NCBI GenBank assembly: GCA_025024175.1
Contig: QCXZ01000137.1
Location: 14,384,001 to 14,448,000 of the forward strand
Length of the DNA stretch: 64,000 nucleotides
Direction of reading: 5' to 3'
Source of the DNA: Rhyzopertha dominica
Lineage: Eukaryota; Arthropoda; Insecta; Coleoptera; Bostrichidae
The notes under the pieces are model-generated. The model did no database searches, was not told the DNA's origin, and worked only from the letters and a program-made list of their open reading frames with translations. Positions 13,201 through 23,520 of this stretch are shown in pieces. A program made the translations under genes and the position numbers. Numbering within the stretch: the first letter of the stretch is position 1; each line of letters begins with the position of its first letter.

Positions 13201-13441
13201 GCCCAAGTTTGCGCCAAATGACATAGCTGTAAAACGAAACGGCTACATTTCCGGAACACGCAACCGGACTAGCGGAAATGCATTGTCTTACCTCGGAAGA
13301 CATGCTTAAGGGAGGCGAGGCGTGCCTCTGTCTGTAGACATTGTGCCAACATAAACAATCTGTCACGAAATCGCTTTCCTGCCAGGCAGTCTGCAAGTCT
13401 GATATGTCCAGCACCATACTCACAGGGCGACTGCTGAGGAT
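3962..13441 (-). CDS. CAP-domain (GAPR-1-like) protein, four exons, 5' end missing
   Basis: Four minus-strand exons, 13441..13292, 13226..13097, 10358..10269 and 4209..3962, join in phase into 205 residues plus a stop. The order matches a CAP/SCP domain: CLCWHNVYRQRHASPPL, then LAQTWANHLAHTNKFYY with IGQNLF, then EVATYWYSAFRQYNYSKEP, then GHFTQLVWRSTRDFGVGKA with HYAPAGNISGAF. The HN..YR..H, GQNL, HFTQLVW and Y.PAGN motifs are CAP signatures, and the version is closest to GLIPR2/GAPR-1, a Golgi/membrane-associated type without the Cys-rich tail. The C-terminus adds a proline run and a Ser/Thr-rich tail. The first exon here begins at a splice acceptor, so at least one more 5' exon lies at higher coordinates. 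The introns hold hAT and mariner elements, and BEL/Pao lies just upstream. Confidence 0.82.
4394..4866. mobile_element. hAT MITE with perfect 8-bp target duplication
   Basis: The element begins CAGTGGCGTCGCCAG and its right end reverse-complements to CAATGGCGTCGCCAG. It is flanked on both sides by the identical octamer TCTAATTG (4386-4393 and 4867-4874). An 8-bp duplication with CA...TG-type ends is typical of hAT. At 473 bp it has no coding capacity. It inserted just inside the left end of the larger hAT-like element. Confidence 0.85.
5375..6230. repeat. Repeat with inverted, GTTCATGA/GATTCGAATC-rich ends
   Basis: The left flank has TTCATGAGCGAGTCGTTCGA followed by several ATTCG/GATTCGTTTG motifs. 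The right flank has ATTCATGAACGATTTGATC and ATTCGAATCAAA in mirror orientation. This looks like the subterminal motif clusters of hAT-type MITEs. I find no clear target duplication. Confidence 0.35.
7051..7215 (+). repeat. Short degenerate interspersed motif repeats
   Basis: Four related strings, approximately (G/C)TA(C/T)TNAAACNGCCGTT, occur at about 7051, 7077, 7134 and 7192. They could be a decayed tandem array or subterminal repeats of an unrecognised element. Confidence 0.35.
7544..8490 (+). pseudogene. MULE/SWIM-transposon-like protein remnant
   Basis: A start at 7544 opens 106 codons, then the frame shifts into 7857-8051 and shifts again near 8080. The N-terminal part repeats a unit three times (SVESSKTYNDMIV, SVESPKFYNEMV, then NKQYNEIV). 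Next comes KKRGRPKEQVLTVIGLPKK, then NIPEEISHAILDEAFDIYMI. A possible intron (donor GTATGT near 8289, acceptor TTTCAG near 8350) leads to NFCTDEVEQLQQSEREAKRL. From memory, the GRPK..TVIGLPKK block and the I..A.LDE.(V/F)DI segment resemble the C-terminal end of insect ZSWIM/MULE transposon proteins. The frameshifts argue for a pseudogene. Assignment is tentative. Confidence 0.35.
8491..10268. other. Intronic, no gene seen
   Basis: Lies inside the CAP gene intron. The short open frames at 9288-9497 and 10037-10261 show no recognisable domain or splice logic. Confidence 0.4.
10269..10358 (-). CDS. CAP gene exon c (90 bp)
   Basis: Too short to appear as an open frame of its own. Acceptor TTTTTATCGCAG, donor GTAAGG, phase 1 on both sides. 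It encodes QEVATYWYSAFRQYNYSKEP and then DILHANVNAG, the segment that must precede HFTQLVW. Confidence 0.85.
10359..11780. other. CAP intron, no gene seen
   Basis: AT-rich. Open frames at 10285-10815 are shadows of, or run on from, CAP exon c on the other strand. Confidence 0.4.
11790..12775 (+). mobile_element. Mariner transposase pseudogene
   Basis: The frame at 11905-12165 carries the paired-like HTH region of a mariner transposase (AHQKLNSVYGDGRLSQRQYR, then NWFARFRAGNF, then NMNHKTVLNHLHRTGF). Downstream, in shifting frames, come NEIKPFFKRLITGDKQCITY, then LLHPPDSQDLPS (degenerate HPPYSPDLAPS), and a terminal WQKVIDQN near 12670-12700. At least three frameshifts are needed. The upstream part (HILLFYFRKGKNA) is also frameshifted. 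I could not define terminal repeats. Confidence 0.8.
12776..13096. other. CAP intron, no gene seen
   Basis: No coding or repeat structure recognised. Confidence 0.4.
13097..13226 (-). CDS. CAP gene exon b
   Basis: A 65-bp intron separates it from exon a (donor GTAAGA, acceptor TTTTACAG). It reads LCHLAQTWANHLAHTNKFYY and ends in phase 1 before donor GTAAGA. Confidence 0.8.
13292..13441 (-). CDS. CAP gene exon a (N-terminal part of domain)
   Basis: Acceptor TTTCTTTACAG precedes the exon and the donor GTAAGA follows codon GAG. It encodes the opening helix of the CAP fold with the HNVYRQRH motif. The frame is open from the acceptor. Confidence 0.75.
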
Positions 13442-14188
13442 CTGTAAAGAAATATGCTGGTAAAGCGCAGTTTGCCAAAGAAGTAAAAGACAAGTTTTCT
13501 TCCTACTCTAATTCTAGAGTGCGACGGTTTATAGTTTCTTTTTTTGCTACTTCTGTAGCAAATCCGTTTATGGCAGTACACAGAAAATTTGCATCGAAAG
13601 TGTTATGTGCATCTTATTATAACAATCACTAAGTGATTATAATCATAAAAGGAATTCGGTTACGAGACCGAACATTCCGCCCCCCTTGAAAGTACTAACT
13701 TTCAATAAAGAATAAAGCATTACTATAAGGTATAATTAAAATATATAGGTATAGCAAAAAAGTAATGAAACGTGTGATAAAAGGTTTATTGTTATTAAAA
13801 TACTGAATACTCGTTCAAAGGAACCACACACAACTTGTTAGCGCTACGCAGCACAATACTTGCCCCTAAACGCACTGTCACAGCACGCCCTGATCTTGTT
13901 GTTGTCCTCGCATGTGATAAACAGTTGTCCGACCTGCAACTCAGGTGATGTGGAAGTCCTCCATTTGCTCGGGCGTTGGCATTAGTGAAGATATTCCTTA
14001 TGCCAGCGCTTCCAGAAAATCTACTTCAGTTTTTAAACCACCTGACACCTATAAAGCCGGTTCTCGGGTAGATTGGTTCAGGTAGAGCATTCAAGGACTC
14101 TCCAGTCAAGAAATTCCCTACGGTAAGGGCTACCTCATCGTTCGGATCATTGGAGAGCGAGCACTGGGGTTTTGAATTGAGGATCGCC

Positions 14189-14785
14189 TCAATTTGACAG
14201 AAAAGTTAGCAATTCCTCATGATTTAATTTGGCATTAGACGATACTCGCTTCAAATGGCGTTTCAGCGACTTTACAGCAGCCACCCGTAAGCCACCAAAG
14301 TGTGGTGCATGAGGTGGGATAAATACCATATTATATCTTTGTTGTAGCTTCTGGAGATCAGAATCAGCTCCGGTAAAGTTGATACCGTTGTCATAGTACA
14401 TGTCAGACGGTAAGCCTCTTCTAGATACGAATCGGTGAAAAACAGCGATAAAGGCATCAACATCAATGTGCGTAGTCTTCGTGGCAAAGCAAACGCAGAT
14501 TGAAATACCTTTCCGAATGGCCTGGACAGTTCAGAACTTTTTTTGATAAGATTAAGTTAGCAGTAATCTACGCCACAATGCAGAAAGGGCGAGCAAATAG
14601 AATCACTCGACCCGGCGGCATTTAATACACCTCCTTAAAATATTACGAACAGTGCTGCGGGCATTGAGAGACCAGAGCGAATTTCGTATGGACGATAGCG
14701 TTGCCTGTGGCTCAGAGTGAAAATTTCCTTTATGAATGCATTCGATGAGCAATTTTGTGAATGGATGACTGGCACGTAAAACCAC
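14189..14785 (-). pseudogene. BEL/Pao integrase fragments
   Basis: The zinc-binding HHCC segment at 14785-14603 and the catalytic core at 14400-14189 lie in different frames. The core shows DNGINFTGA and FIPPHAPHFGGLRVAAVKS. Stops and shifts in between abolish function. Confidence 0.75.
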
Positions 14786-15078
14786 TGGATAATTATTATT
14801 ATAGGGTATATTCGCGCTGAGAAGCGACCACCAACCCGCAGAACGTCGTTAACAGTATCAATGAAAAGATTCAGGTCTCGAAGCTTGCTACGAGCACCAA
14901 CATTTCCATACTGTTATATCTGTCTTATTTCTGCCTAAAATGGACATAAAAACAAGTTTTAGCTCAGTTCGCTTTAATTCTTCAGCAGTTAAAGGATGAA
15001 CTTTCCTTTGAACCTTATTCCTAGCATTATGGACAAAACGAAGGCACCAGCAATCTTAACAGTGATTTTGAGTAGTAC

Positions 15079-15468
15079 CTAACAGAAATCTGAGCTGAGT
15101 TTCGTACTCAGTAGTGCATGATCCCATCCTTGCAATGGAATGTTGTATGGAGTAGTATTTTGACCAACCCTAGTAATGGGCACGCTAGCATCAAATTGGA
15201 GTAGTTTCAGCTGTCTTCCAAATGCAATTGTAATGAAATTAACCTGGCAGCCTATGTCTAGAAGAGCTCTAGCAAGTAAATATTTACCATACGCGTCACG
15301 AACCTTTACTACACATGTAGATAGCAATACTTGACCTGTCTGTGCTGGTTGTAAGCAATGTGTCGAAACTTGCAACGCTGGGGTTTTAACGGATGCCGTT
15401 TGTTTTGAAGTAGATGCTTGATTTTTGAAATGAAATAAGATGTGATGTCTCTGTGAGCACTTCAGCAA
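15079..15468 (-). pseudogene. BEL/Pao protease (DUF1758-type) fragment
   Basis: Contains LLSTCVVKVRDAYGKYLLAR, then ALLDIGCQVNFIT, the pepsin-like retroviral-type active-site segment (LD.G.Q.NFI), and ends after the flap region. It is cut off where reverse transcriptase should begin. Confidence 0.75.
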
Positions 15469-16638
15469 AACCCTGTATAAATTAAGCTACAATACTGCAA
15501 ATGTTAATATATTTCCACCTTAACTCGAGTGATTAATAATAATTTAAATTACATTCCTCTCGGGTACGGTTAGAGTGCTAACTGACACAATGCTTGCTCG
15601 GATTAAGATGAATCCTATGTTTCGTTAATTATGTAAAATGCAACGTTACGATGACTGACAAAGCGTAATTGAATTGTACACAACAGCTCGATCAAACTCA
15701 GAATTGCTCGTTGATACTGTCGATTTAATGGTGTTAATTAAACAGATCGAACACAACACCTTTTTGGCCTAGCGTTTGATGCATACACTAAAATTTGCAG
15801 TCCGTCGAAGAAATGAAATACCATCAACTTGACGGTACCAGTTTATTTGTGTCAGATCAAACTGGCATTGATGACTGATGTTTAGTTTATCGTAATTCCG
15901 CTCCAAATCTTTTGTAAAATAGCATACATTATCAACCCTAGTATTCTCATTCAGTAGCGTCTTGTTAAAAGGCATAGTGTTGAATAAAGAAATAACCAGA
16001 GCTTTTAATGCTTCAGTATTTGAATTTACTGATTCCATTCTTTTTTTAATACATACTCATACCACCACCAGTTTCTAACAAGTTAGTTATATTGAAGGCG
16101 TGCTCAAGTCACATGACAAAAGAAAATGCTTTGGCCTGCTCATTCTGACTCATGGGACTAAATTAACGAAACCAAACGGTACGGGAGTATTAGGGCGCCA
16201 GAACCCTTGATCAAACCAGGTAAAGCTTGATGTCGATTAGTTTCAATGCAAGAGAAATGAAACAAAAAACCAAATGCCAGACGCTGTTTCTGAAAACATG
16301 TTGGAATTTCCAGATTCACTATTTAACCACAAGGCTATAGTAAAGAAAGAATGTAATACAATACAAATTTAAACAGTAGATAAATTTAAATCAGACGTTA
16401 TGTAAAAACAACCTAAGAGAATTTCCTTCTAACGTATTATGCTAATTTTGTTTCTTTTTTATTTTTTCCTACTGCACTTCATATTATTTTATTACTGCAA
16501 GATTAGCTCCAGTATTTTCAAAACCACAATGGTAGATAGTTTAGTGCGTCTGTTATTTTGATAATTCAGAAAAAATCGGAGTGTTGTATCATTTATTCCC
16601 GACAAGCGAAGGTAAATACACTTCTTACAAATATAGCA

Positions 16639-16846
16639 GTAATTAATTTTTACTTCTACAATAAATCTCTCCGAAGTCTATCAATCCACTATATTTAATA
16701 AATAGGCAAAGGGCTTTCAGCTATATAATTAGCCATCATCAGTGCCTCATAATGTACAAACAGGAATACAAAAGAATTTATAAAACTGACATTGTCATAA
16801 TCGAAATAAGCAACCTTGACTTCAAACAAAAAGATAGCCTGCATGC
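16639..16846 (+). repeat. Penelope element left inverted arm
   Basis: Matches 17751-17955 in reverse complement with few differences. It contains the first codons of the reading frame at 16752. Confidence 0.8.
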
Positions 16847-17750
16847 CAGAAGGACATACATGATTCCTGATTCTATAAATTTTAGTTATGAAATAGAAAT
16901 TAATAATGAAATTCCATTTTTAGATTTATTAACTATACGAAATCAGTCTTCTCCTTACCTATCTTTCGAAATATTTAGAAAACCCACATGCACCGATAAC
17001 ATTATTAATTACTTTTCTTTTCACCCTTATACACACAAAATTTCCGTATTTCATTCTCTTTTTTAACAGACTTTTTAAATTACCTCTTTCTTTAAACGCT
17101 TTTGAAAAAGAACTAGGTGTAATTCTTCAAATTGCTTTTAATAATAACTTTCCAAATCATGTATTACAAAAATTATACTTTAAATATTAAACAAAATTTA
17201 AGTGTTCTTTTAACACCATTTATGTTGAAGATGCCAAAATTTGGTATCCTTTTAGGTTTGTTGGTCCAGTTTCACTTAGTTTATCTAAACTGTTTTCCTC
17301 TCATGGAATAAGTGTTGGTTTTTCTACGGTAGGCAGTGTGTTTCCCCGTTTTGTTCGCAATAAAGACAAAATTCCAGTTTTGAATCATTCGGGAGTTTAT
17401 AGTTTTTCTTGTAACGATTGTAATTCTGTTTATATTAGTCAAACGGGAAGATCTTTTTCAATTAGAGGCAATGAACACTTAAACAATATGAAAAATATAA
17501 AAATACTGATATAGTTAATACAAATTCTTCGTTAGCAAATCATTTATTGTCATTTAAACACACTGCCTCTTTAAATAATTTAAATTCTTTACATGTTTGT
17601 AATAAATCCTCAAAATTAAATTTTCTAGAAATTCTCGAAGTATACAAAATTATAGATAACGGTAATTTTACAATCTTGAATGATTTTTGTAATTTTAGTT
17701 GTCCTTTTCTAAATTCTTTATTTGATCATTGATTTCATGTTTGTGCTTTT

Positions 17751-17955
17751 GGCACGCAGGCTACCTTTTTGTTTGAAGTCAAGATTGCTTATTTCGATTG
17801 TGACAATGTCAGTTTTATAAATTCTTTTGTATTCCTGTTTGTACATTATGAGGCACTGATGATGGCTAATTATAGCTGAAAGCGCTATGCCTATTTATTA
17901 AATATACCGGATTGATAGACTTCGGAGAGATTTATTGTAGAAGTAAAAATTACTA
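17751..17955 (-). repeat. Penelope element right inverted arm
   Basis: Reverse-complement copy of 16639-16846. Both arms carry a shared GCACTGATGATGGCTAATTA-like block, which reads TAATTAGCCATCATCAGTGC in the left arm. Confidence 0.8.
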
Positions 17956-18598
17956 CATATATCCACTTAGAGAAAAATTTACATTGTTTAGTAGTAATTA
18001 GGTGAATCAACAACTGTGAAGGAAGGTGATGTAAAAGTATTTGTGTTAAGGATAGTCACAACTAATGAATTTTGCATATCCTGAACATTGTTTATTTAAC
18101 AAATCCCTTAGCTCATTGTAAAGACAATCAGCGTGCTGTGTATAATAAAAATACATAAAGAACGTTAAATGTAATCATTAACTTCGTAAATGAAAATGCA
18201 ACGTCCGGTGCATCGTTTTATATAAGCCCAAAGAACGTTTTACGAAAACGAGTTTGTTTGGTTATAATTTCTCCAATCTATTAACATACTTTTTTATTTT
18301 TTATAACTTTTACGTTTAATACTAGTCAAGTTAATTCAATTCAAAATGCCAGACTACCATATTATAAACTACTGCTTGTAAAGTTTTCATACCAACAAAT
18401 GCATATCTAGATGTGACAATATATGTATTCACTTTCTAGTGTAAAAAAGTGTCTCTTTCATATGTAATAGACCGTGAAAATAATTGTCGTTTTCATATAC
18501 ATTAGTAGCTAATACTAACAAAAATAAAGTTGTTTTACACTAGGAACAAATAACATAATTGTTAGTTAAGAATGATCAAGCTAGTATGTATATGTGTA

Positions 18599-18600
<2 letters not shown>
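17956..18600. other. No gene seen
   Basis: AT-rich, no coding pattern. Confidence 0.4.

Positions 18601-18638
<38 letters not shown>
18600..18638. repeat. (TA)n microsatellite
   Basis: An uninterrupted run of about 19 TA units. Confidence 0.95.
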
Positions 18639-18644
<6 letters not shown>

Positions 18645-18889
18645 AATTTGCATATATTCATATTAAATATAGGTGTGAAATAAACATGCAAATGCCAACA
18701 CCAGATTTTCTTTCGTATAATTTGGGTAGCAGTCTGAAAATAGAATATCCATAATAAAGCTTTCAGCATTATTTCACGGCAATTGTATAGAAATGATTTA
18801 TCGCCCAAAAATATCAGAAAAGTGGATTAAATATCACATATTTCACAAGACTTCCAAAAATAACTTGGGTAAGTAAGGCACTATCAATT

Positions 18890-19102
18890 TTGAGGCCATG
18901 CCTTTTCCTCTTCCAGTTCTTTCCAACTGATTTAATCAGGGCAATTTACGTCCTACCGGAAATGAACAGAAAACTAATCTCTGCTGCCGATCTCGATGTA
19001 GTGAATTCGTGCTTGATAAAAGCTTCTGTTTACGATACAGTTCCAGACTATGCCTCCGGTGCTGTTTGTTTCTACACGTGCCCGCAACAAGAGCATTCCT
19101 AG
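18890..19102 (+). other. Possible short exon, unrecognised
   Basis: A plus-strand frame of 70 codons is preceded by a plausible tiny intron: donor GTAAGT at about 18870 and acceptor CTCTTCCAG at about 18919. After the acceptor it reads PTDLIRAIYVLPEMNRKLIS and then a further 40 residues to a stop. I recognise no family. It may be a host exon fragment or chance. Confidence 0.2.
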
Positions 19103-19755
19103 AAAGCAATTTTAAGGTCAAAGTCAATGCCGGCGAACGTCTCTTGTGGCTGTTATTGATGAAACTTCGCTAATGTACTTCTTGTTAACGAAATTGGATT
19201 TCGATGAACGGCGGAATAAAAGACACAATGGGTGGACGGATCCCCTCAATTTTTTTTCTTATTACAACATTTCGGTTTCCACAATTGGCAATATCGCTCC
19301 CTCTTGAATAATTCAGCTTCTCAGAGCGTCATTCTTCGTTCGTGGAGCGTAAGCGGGTCCCCTTTAGTTATACATCGATAATTCAAGGATTCTCACAGGG
19401 AACACAGTGAGATGCTATATACAGACAAATTTTTTAAAATCAACTACTAATAAGGTAGGTAGGTACTCACAAGTAACAGAAATAGTAAGTAAATAAAATG
19501 TTCATGACTTGAATTAAAGTTCTGTTTTCGCTTTTTCCAAACGTTCCAAAAAGTTAAATAAAATCGGATCCATATTTTGTTGGTAAACATTAAGAAGCTT
19601 ACTTTCATTGTTTTTGTAATTGCGCGGGTATTATCACTTTTTTTTTAAATTACGTAAAATGAATCTTGAAGAGCTTATATATCGTACGCCATGTTAAAGA
19701 AAACAAAAAATATTTTTAGGTAGAGAATTTCAGCTCTGAAATTCGAATCTTAAGA

Positions 19756-20726
19756 GTCACCGCCAAAACGCATCTATCCAAGGTTATTCAACTCGTGACG
19801 TCAAGGGTCATGTAAACATTACCGAGGAGCGTGCTGCTTAATGGTCTAGTATCATTTTTGTATTGGAAAAGCTTTTGTGTGGTGTTTATTGAAAGTACTG
19901 TGTAAGAGTTCGCACCAAAAAGAAATTTGTGTAGTTTTACAAGCATCTATTGTATATGGAAAACAAAACAAGTGTTGTTTTGTACATAGTTATAAAAGTA
20001 CTTCAGTCGGTACAGCTAACAAAATTTTTGTAACTGTTCCTCGAGATTATCAATGTATGAAAAAGTTGTTTAAGGCCCCTAGACGTGATATACCGAAATC
20101 GTAAAGTTTGTTTTTCTGTTGTGAAGATCATCTTAATTCTTACTGTAAGTTTTATATTCTTTTTGGGGTTATAAATGTTTACCATTTAGTTTCCATTTTG
20201 TTATAGCTTGAAGAGGATATGAAAAATTATTGCGTTTTAAGTTGATAGAGCGAAATGTTATAATAAAGAACGACGTTATTCCCCATATTTTCGACTGTTA
20301 GCCACACCGCACGAGCCCCGATAATAAATGGCAATTTATTAGGGTACATTTTTTGATTCTTACATTTTTATGTTTACAAATAGTATGTTTCCAACAACCC
20401 ACTGTGATCAAATTATCAATGCTACTTTAATTTGATAAAAAGTTCACTTATGCTGTTGCTTTTACGTTCCTCATCTCCGCCGCGTTGAACCGCTCGGCGC
20501 TGTACAAATTCCATAACAATGAACATGTATTCAGAAGTCATAACGCATAAATATTTCACTTTTTCTTGGCGCATTTTAATTCGCTTGTCACAAAATGAAC
20601 GCAAACAACAAACTGATAAATTGACGGGCTGAGGCTGACGCGTGACGCGTTGATCCCAGATGTAAACAAGCGGCCATTTACAAGACACCTGACGTCACGG
20701 CCAATATGTTCGCGTTTTGGCGGTCC
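19756..20726 (+). mobile_element. TIR element carrying a broken THAP gene
   Basis: The left end has ACCGCCAAAACGC (19759 on) and the right end (to about 20725) has its exact inverse. Both ends also share GTGACGTCA and TGTAAA a few tens of bases inward. Inside lies a THAP-domain reading frame with an intron. THAP domains occur at the N-terminus of P-element-type transposases, so a P-like origin is possible. At about 970 bp there is no room for a full transposase. I see no clear target duplication. Confidence 0.6.
19877..20300 (+). pseudogene. THAP-domain protein, degenerate
   Basis: The frame reads CCFVHSYKSTSVGTANKIFV, then TVPRDYQCMKKLFKAPRRDI, and a stop at 20101. A one-base shift just after the stop restores FCCEDHLN, the CEDH end of the THAP C2CH zinc site. 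The second zinc-binding cysteine of the usual C-x(2-4)-C pair is replaced (Ser/Tyr). A possible intron follows (GTAAGT at 20144, TAG at 20206), then LEEDMKNY, which fits the usual post-THAP segment, then more stops. Cannot encode a working DNA-binding domain. Confidence 0.6.
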
Positions 20727-22640
20727 CTTTAAATGTTCACATTTTTAATATTAAAAATACACCTTACGATTAATTTTTTCGAATTTATAAGCTGTCACAG
20801 CTGTTTTATGGATTAGCTGCTACCTATTAATATGCAATTTAACAAAATATAACTACATGGCGCAAACACCCAATTGCAATTCATGATGCAAGCAAATATA
20901 AATGCTTAAATTATGAGATCTAAGATAAATAACATGTTTTATAATGCATAACACAGTTACATTTTATTTATGTTTAACGTTGGAAAATGTTTTAGAAAGA
21001 CCTGTTGAAAATATCCACTTAACGAGTTGTAAATGCCATACATCCGCTATTGGGCAAATGGCGTTTTTTAAGGGAAGATACGGCAGTTCTATTATGCCTG
21101 CTTACAGATCAAAGTTAGCAGAGAGCAGGTTTATCAAATTTGAACTGTAGGTAAACTCTCATTGCCACTCAAGATAACTCCTGAATATCAAACTGGTTTT
21201 ACACTACTAAGAAATATTTATTAAATAAATAAGATGGCATGTTGAACCGGTTATTACCAATTACCTACATCAAACAACAGTAATTTGGCAGACTTGCTTC
21301 TGAACCTTACAGGCGTTCCAATGGCTAATAATTTCTACTCCTTTAGTAGCAAATTACTCATAACGCACTTTACTTTATAAGTAATATGCGTTATTACAAA
21401 TTCTGAAAACTATCACATTTTATGCATTTTGAGTAAACATAAAAATGAACAACATTTATTTTGCGAGTATTTTGCTGTCAAAATCGAATCAAATTTTTTT
21501 ACATTGTTTCTACTTCCTCCTGAACCCTTCTTGAGATGACTTATTGTTTGCTTAAAACCTAGATTATATGTGATAAAAAAAATCCGCCAATTTGGAGAAC
21601 AATAAAAATAAATTGGTTAAGTCCTCTATAATATGGAAATTTAGTTTTGAATGTCACGCAAATAGGAAAACTTTTAAAACGATACAATGTGATAATCGAG
21701 ATGCACAGAACAATTCACTCAGATATGTTTTCACAAAACTAAAATCGCTAGTTGATGCATTCAAAACGAACATCTTTAAAACAGAAGGCATAAACAACAA
21801 ATTAGTACAACTGAAACTACAAAATATATGTACAAATAGAAACACAATTTTGAGATCACAGTGCTGATTTACTAAGACAATAAAATAAACAAACAGCACG
21901 ACTGACTTCAAATTATAGGTATAAAAACGAACCAAATGCATTAAATGAAAGAATAGATTTTAACATTAACTAGAATTTATAAATAGTATAACCTAAATCA
22001 CTTTGCGCATACCTTCTAACTTTGTCAACCCAAACCTAATTGTCAGCACTTTTATAATGCAGTTGTTAACCACTTTCAAGTGGACTTCTTGATGTCCTCC
22101 CACTCTAGAGGTGGTTTTAAGAACTACGACGTAGGATGGTACAGTCGGCAAGTACAAACACCTACATTGCCGATTGCCCAATGAGTGTATGAGCGCAGTG
22201 AAATAAAATTACTTTGAGTTCAATTCTGGGTCAAGGCTGGCAAAACTTATTCATTTCATCTGATGGTAGCAAACCCAATAAAATATCACGTATGCTCATT
22301 TATAATAAACTTTGCTAAATGCTAGCAAGATATCTAAAGATTATTATACCATGAAACTAACTAAGTTATGTAGGGTTTGTATTTTAAAATGTTTTTAGAA
22401 ATTTCTTAACATAGATAGCTGGTAACCTTTTCACCGCACTTTTAATATTTGTAGAAATAATACAGTTTTGTTTTCTGTCTTCTGAAATTAAGGTCCCCCA
22501 TTCAATCAAGAAGCCCCAGGTACACGCCTTATCCGCCTGTGCATTAATCCGGCACTGGGTGCACGAATGCAAGTTAGCCATAATATAAATACACGTGTTA
22601 GGTATATTTTTTTACTAATAATCTACACCAAGGTACTCTA
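20727..22640. other. No gene seen
   Basis: Open frames at 20944-21150 and 21592-21941 have no recognisable motif or codon pattern. Confidence 0.4.
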
Positions 22641-23520
22641 CCCTAGTAGCACTAAATATTTAATTAATATTCTACAGATATTTATATGTTTGATAAATAT
22701 TCGAGATATTAGAAAGTTATTTAAGAAATATTTTATATGAAATATCTAAAAATAGATATTTATCAATATTTTTAAATATTTATAAGCAAATGTTTAATAT
22801 TATACATTTGTGGAACATTTATGAAAAAATATTTGATTTTTAATATTTATATATATCTTTTTTATATACATTTGAAATTATTTAAGCTCTTTTGTTTGCA
22901 GACAGATAGCATAGACATGCATTTTAAATAATATATAACTTTTTGTCCTGCCATTCCCATTCTATACCGTCTCATATATTCTGCTTTTGATGTGTTGTAA
23001 AAAAAAACGCCAAGATGACAAAGTTTATTCCTGCAGTTTGGCGATGAGGCTACACCTTAAATAATAAAAAAATGGAGATAAAAAAGCTTTACTATGCTTA
23101 CAACATGTAATTATTATAGTGGTCCAAAATGAAGTCAAATGTTTTGCAACTGCGCTACTGCGGTACAAACAGGGAAAGGCAGTTGATATGGCAACGCCGT
23201 TGTTTTTGCGAGACGCTCTGATTGGTCTGATTCTAGCGCGTTGGTGTCATGGTGTCGGTCAGTAGGTCTCTCCATTTTCGAGGTTAAATTTGACGATTTG
23301 AGCACGTGCTGAGAGCTTCATTAGAGCAAATAGATTTAAAGTGGTAAGTATCATCAGAAATCATATCACATTACAAATTACAAGTATTACGGAGTGTGTG
23401 TATGAACACACTCACGAGTCACGACCGAACACGTTGTTTAATACATATAAAGAGCATGGGCGAAGCTGTTTCCATTTTGTTGGGACGTGCTTATATATGA
23501 AAAAAATTGTTTTTCGTTTC

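Larger units (their letters stand above)
13490..16215 (-). mobile_element. BEL/Pao LTR retrotransposon, internally deleted
   Basis: Minus-strand order: a possible primer-binding site beginning TGGCGCCC (about 16195), a possible gag start (16038-15769), the aspartic protease region (15468-15079; ARALLDIGCQVNFIT, with the catalytic D.G), then directly the integrase zinc-binding region (14785-14603; HPFTKLLIECIHKGNFHSE with CIKC), the integrase core (14400-14189; DNGINFTGADSDLQKLQQ, PPHAPHFGG) and the BEL tail (FWKRWHKEYLH, near 14010). The reverse transcriptase and RNase H expected between protease and integrase are absent. A polypurine tract AAGGGGGGCGGAA at about 13676-13688 is followed by TGTTCGG, the likely start of the 3' LTR. 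I found no matching 5' LTR. Many stops, so it is dead. Confidence 0.8.
16639..17955 (+). mobile_element. Penelope-like element flanked by inverted arms
   Basis: A frame opening at 16752 reads into the C-terminal part of a Penelope-type reverse transcriptase (EIPFLDLLTIRN, then FEIFRKPTCTDNIINYFSFH). After a shift near 17065 it continues to NRLFKLPLSLNAF. Downstream, near 17390-17490, is a GIY-YIG-type endonuclease (SGVYSFSCNDCNSVYISQTG) with the paired cysteines usual for this group. The copy is truncated, with stops. Arms of about 200 bp, 16639-16846 and 17751-17955, are inverted copies of each other. Confidence 0.8.

Noticed and set aside
18581..18808. A minus frame rich in YIYIYI
   Set aside because: It is a translation of the (TA)n microsatellite.
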